From assembly GCA_900552285.1 (NCBI GenBank), contig URYV01000103.1, forward strand, positions 1-5,778: a stretch of 5,778 nucleotides of DNA. The letters are read 5' to 3'. This DNA is from an uncultured Oscillospiraceae bacterium (GTDB taxonomy: Bacteria > Bacillota > Clostridia > Oscillospirales > Acutalibacteraceae). This document shows, piece by piece, positions 5,224 through 5,778 of this stretch; the stretch's first letter is position 1, and the number at the start of each line of letters is the position of its first letter. The notes under the pieces are model-generated. The model saw only the letters and a program-made list of their open reading frames with translations, was not told where the DNA came from and did not search any database. The translations under genes were made by a program, and so were the position numbers.

Positions 5224-5778
5224 TCAATCGTTCCTTTCATTCTTTTTTATAAATATATTTTTGGGTTCATCGCTTTCGGCGGGAGAAATTTCCTTTGTTT
5301 CACCGCCGTTTTCATCGGCTTTAGGCATGGGACTATCACCGAAAAGGGGTCTCGGTCCGCCGATTTCGGGGGCGTTTTGCCCGTCATTTTCGGCCGGCGG
5401 CGCGTCGGCGGCTCCCTCCCCCGTTTCTCTTGAAAAGGACATGACGTCAAGCTCCTTTTGCTCGTCAAGAGATGAGCCGACGCAATCCTTGAAACCGGGA
5501 GAAAACTTCTTTTTATAAATGACAAAATATGCGGCAAAGAGCAGCACCGCCGCGCAGGAAATCACAATTCCCGGCTTAAAGCCCGGGGTGCGGTAGGTGA
5601 AGTGAATGGTGTGCTCGGTGCCGTCGCCCGACACCTTGACCGCCATAAAGCCCACATTGACCTTTTCGATGTCGACCGGCTTTCCGTCCACCTCGGCCGA
5701 CCAGCCCTCCTCAAAGGGCACGCTGAAAAACACAAGGTTGTCCTTATCAAGGGTTATTTTTGCCGTGAACTCGCTTTT
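5224..5778 (-). CDS. YfhO-family membrane glycosyltransferase, C-terminal part only
   Basis: The frame is open from the window edge (5778) to the TGA at 5224-5226, giving 184 residues of a protein whose N-terminal majority lies outside. Residues 1-65 show the typical YfhO end: LDKDNLVFFSVPFEEGWSAEVDGKP, then VNVGFMAVKV, then HTIHFTYRTPGFKPG. This part is probably an extracytoplasmic beta domain. One membrane helix follows (about 70-88, GIVISCAAVLLFAAYFVIY), ending in KKK, so the C-terminus should face the cytoplasm. Full YfhO proteins have many more helices and resemble GT-C transferases that use undecaprenyl-phosphate-linked sugars. About 95 further residues form a low-complexity tail rich in Glu, Asp, Pro, Gly and Ser, which is unusually long. 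The gene lies 1 base upstream of the GT2 gene, and the pair mirrors csbB-yfhO of Bacillus subtilis in content. The GTG at 5731-5733 is internal, not a start. Confidence 0.88.
   Translation of the reverse strand, partial: KSEFTAKITLDKDNLVFFSVPFEEGWSAEVDGKPVDIEKVNVGFMAVKVSGDGTEHTIHFTYRTPGFKPGIVISCAAVLLFAAYFVIYKKKFSPGFKDCVGSSLDEQKELDVMSFSRETGEGAADAPPAENDGQNAPEIGGPRPLFGDSPMPKADENGGETKEISPAESDEPKNIFIKKNERND
5232..5237 (-). promoter_or_regulatory. Ribosome binding site that decides the GT2 start
   Basis: AAAGGA on the minus strand lies 9 bases upstream of the ATG at 5220-5222, inside the last codons of the YfhO-like gene. It would fall within the coding sequence if the ATG at 5240 were used. Confidence 0.75.

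Noticed and set aside
4650..5252. Plus-strand open frame of 200 codons opposite the GT2 gene.
   Set aside because: The opposite strand carries clear GT2 motifs. This frame has no family resemblance and is an effect of codon bias in the real gene.

Overview
The window reads as a chromosomal stretch from a Firmicute, most likely a clostridial anaerobe of the Oscillospiraceae/Ruminococcaceae kind. This is inferred from the AAAGGA/GGAG-type ribosome binding sites, the sigma-A-type promoters, a RelQ-type small alarmone synthetase, a CsbB/YfhO-like gene pair, and an rsmD-coaD operon ending in a coiled-coil protein of the type found next to coaD in clostridia. The window holds seven protein genes, two of them cut by its ends. 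I see no tRNA, rRNA, CRISPR array, insertion sequence or phage gene.

Layout. (1) Positions 1-741, plus strand: the 3' part of a GT14 (core-2/I-branching type) glycosyltransferase. It ends at a strong bidirectional terminator (767-798). (2) Positions 814-2320, minus strand: a tight three-gene operon, rsmD > coaD > coiled-coil protein. It is driven by a near-consensus promoter at 2350-2378, and its genes overlap or nearly touch. (3) Positions 2321-2529: a divergent control region with one promoter for each direction and a perfect 16-bp palindrome between them. (4) Positions 2530-4213, plus strand: relQ followed one base later by a membrane-anchored alpha/beta hydrolase, ending at a second bidirectional terminator (4230-4264). 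(5) Positions 4278-5778, minus strand: the C-terminal end of a YfhO-like membrane protein followed one base later by a GT2 polyprenyl-phosphate glycosyltransferase of the CsbB/GtrB type.

How the genes work together. rsmD and coaD are housekeeping genes (16S rRNA methylation and coenzyme A synthesis). relQ makes (p)ppGpp-type alarmones, and its partner hydrolase has an intact catalytic triad but unknown substrate. The GT2/YfhO pair matches a known Bacillus arrangement in which the GT2 enzyme loads a sugar onto undecaprenyl phosphate and YfhO transfers it to a cell-surface polymer outside the membrane. The GT14 gene is another glycosyltransferase, but it belongs to a different transcription unit.

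The window looks mostly conventional. The points most worth a second look are the unexplained palindromic operator candidate, the uncharacterised coiled-coil protein in the coaD operon, the relQ-hydrolase coupling, the forced TTG start of coaD, and the long charged tail on the YfhO-like protein.
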